A DNA stretch of 5,080 bases from the NCBI GenBank assembly GCA_900752845.1, contig CAADWU010000132.1, forward strand, positions 1-5,080, read 5' to 3'. A program made the position numbers and the translations under genes. Positions within the stretch are counted from its first letter, which is position 1. Each line of letters begins with the position of its first letter. Positions 4,654 through 5,080 of this stretch are shown here, piece after piece. This stretch comes from Candidatus Gastranaerophilales bacterium. GTDB taxonomy: Bacteria; Cyanobacteriota; Vampirovibrionia; Gastranaerophilales; Gastranaerophilaceae. Below the pieces are notes generated by a model that did no database searches, was not told the origin of the DNA, and saw nothing but the letters and a program-made list of their open reading frames with translations.

Positions 4654-5080
4654 ATGAGAAAAACAAAGGTGGTACTCGCCAAGGTTCTCACAGCGGCAAT
4701 GGTTATTAGTTCATTTGCCGGAGTACAGGGGATTACATCGGAGGCGGCTGCCAAGCCGAAACTATCAAAAAAGAGCGTATCGATTACGGTTGGGAAGACA
4801 AAAAAGATTACCGTAAAGAATGCCAAGAAGTATAAAGTATCATGGAAGATGAAAAGCAAAAAAATTGCATCTTTCAAAAAGAGCGGTAAATATGCAGTGA
4901 AAGTGACGGCAAAGAAAGCCGGTAAGACAACTTTGACAGCAACAATTAAAAAAGGTAAGAAAACAAAGAAGCTGGTTTGCAAAATCACGGTGAAAAAGAA
5001 CTCACCTAAAGTGACTAAGACCCCGGTGAATACGCCGACAACATCACCTTCCAATGTGCCAAAGACGACGGAAGTGCCGA
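4654..5080 (+). CDS. N-terminal part of a secreted lysine-rich protein with a bacterial Ig-like domain (3' end outside window)
   Basis: The first 142 residues are visible and the frame stays open to the window edge. Residues 1-33 are a signal peptide: RKTK, a hydrophobic core (6-24), and a likely cleavage after Ala33 in SEAAA. Residues about 37-115 form one Ig-like domain of the Big_2 kind: LSKKSVSITVGKTKKITV at the start, VSWKMKSKKIASF in the middle and KAGKTTLTATIKKGKK near the end. This is the usual pattern of a GxT turn, a central Trp and an AGxTT/TAT strand. A Thr/Pro/Ser-rich linker begins about 116 and continues to the edge, which implies a further domain beyond the window, possibly an enzyme or another binding module. 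The protein is exported and probably held at the cell surface; its activity cannot be told from this part. The lysine bias resembles the protein that ends at 318, so both may belong to one broad group of surface proteins. Confidence 0.85.
   Translation, partial: MRKTKVVLAKVLTAAMVISSFAGVQGITSEAAAKPKLSKKSVSITVGKTKKITVKNAKKYKVSWKMKSKKIASFKKSGKYAVKVTAKKAGKTTLTATIKKGKKTKKLVCKITVKKNSPKVTKTPVNTPTTSPSNVPKTTEVP

Noticed and set aside
4584..5054. 156-residue minus-strand reading frame
   Set aside because: It is the antisense of the lysine-rich Ig-like gene; its Phe/Leu/Val-rich sequence is the mirror of AAA/AAG codons. The + strand gene has a promoter, a ribosome binding site and a signal peptide.

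Overview
The window is an AT-rich stretch from a low-GC Gram-positive bacterium. The base composition, AAGGAGG-type ribosome binding sites and very lysine-rich secreted proteins with Ig-like and fibronectin III folds fit a gut Clostridia/Lachnospiraceae genome (Roseburia, Butyrivibrio, Eubacterium type). This taxonomic call is inference from style, not a match.

Layout, all on the + strand. 1-318: the C-terminal end of a secreted or surface protein, a lysine-rich fibronectin III-like domain, followed by a hairpin terminator (336-368). 405-4299: a compact four-gene operon in which each gene overlaps the next. 4309-4489: a tRNA-Glu(CTC) gene with its own promoter and a strong intrinsic terminator. 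4589-5080: a consensus promoter, a good ribosome binding site and the N-terminal part of another lysine-rich secreted protein with a bacterial Ig-like domain, cut by the window edge.

The operon is the centre of interest. It encodes an ApbE-type FAD:protein FMN transferase lipoprotein (405-1442), a 559-residue membrane-anchored protein with four tandem FMN-binding domains (1435-3114), a 139-residue membrane-anchored protein with one FMN-binding domain (3111-3530), and a polytopic NapH/NosR-like iron-sulfur membrane protein with two C-terminal 4Fe-4S motifs (3517-4299). Together they form a plausible module that carries electrons out of the cell. The NapH-like protein would take electrons from a cytoplasmic donor and pass them across the membrane, the single-FMN protein would relay them, and the four-FMN protein would act as a flavin wire outside the membrane. 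ApbE would load FMN covalently onto up to five SGAT/TGAT threonines. No cytoplasmic donor and no terminal reductase is encoded in the window, so the final acceptor is unknown.

The most unusual detail is the four-domain protein. Domains 1-2 are of the usual kind, with Asp-x-x-Ser-Gly-Ala-Thr. Domains 3-4 form a second, divergent pair: the Asp is missing, a Cys follows the flavin-acceptor Thr, and a PDED segment stands where domain 1 has its glycine-rich turn.
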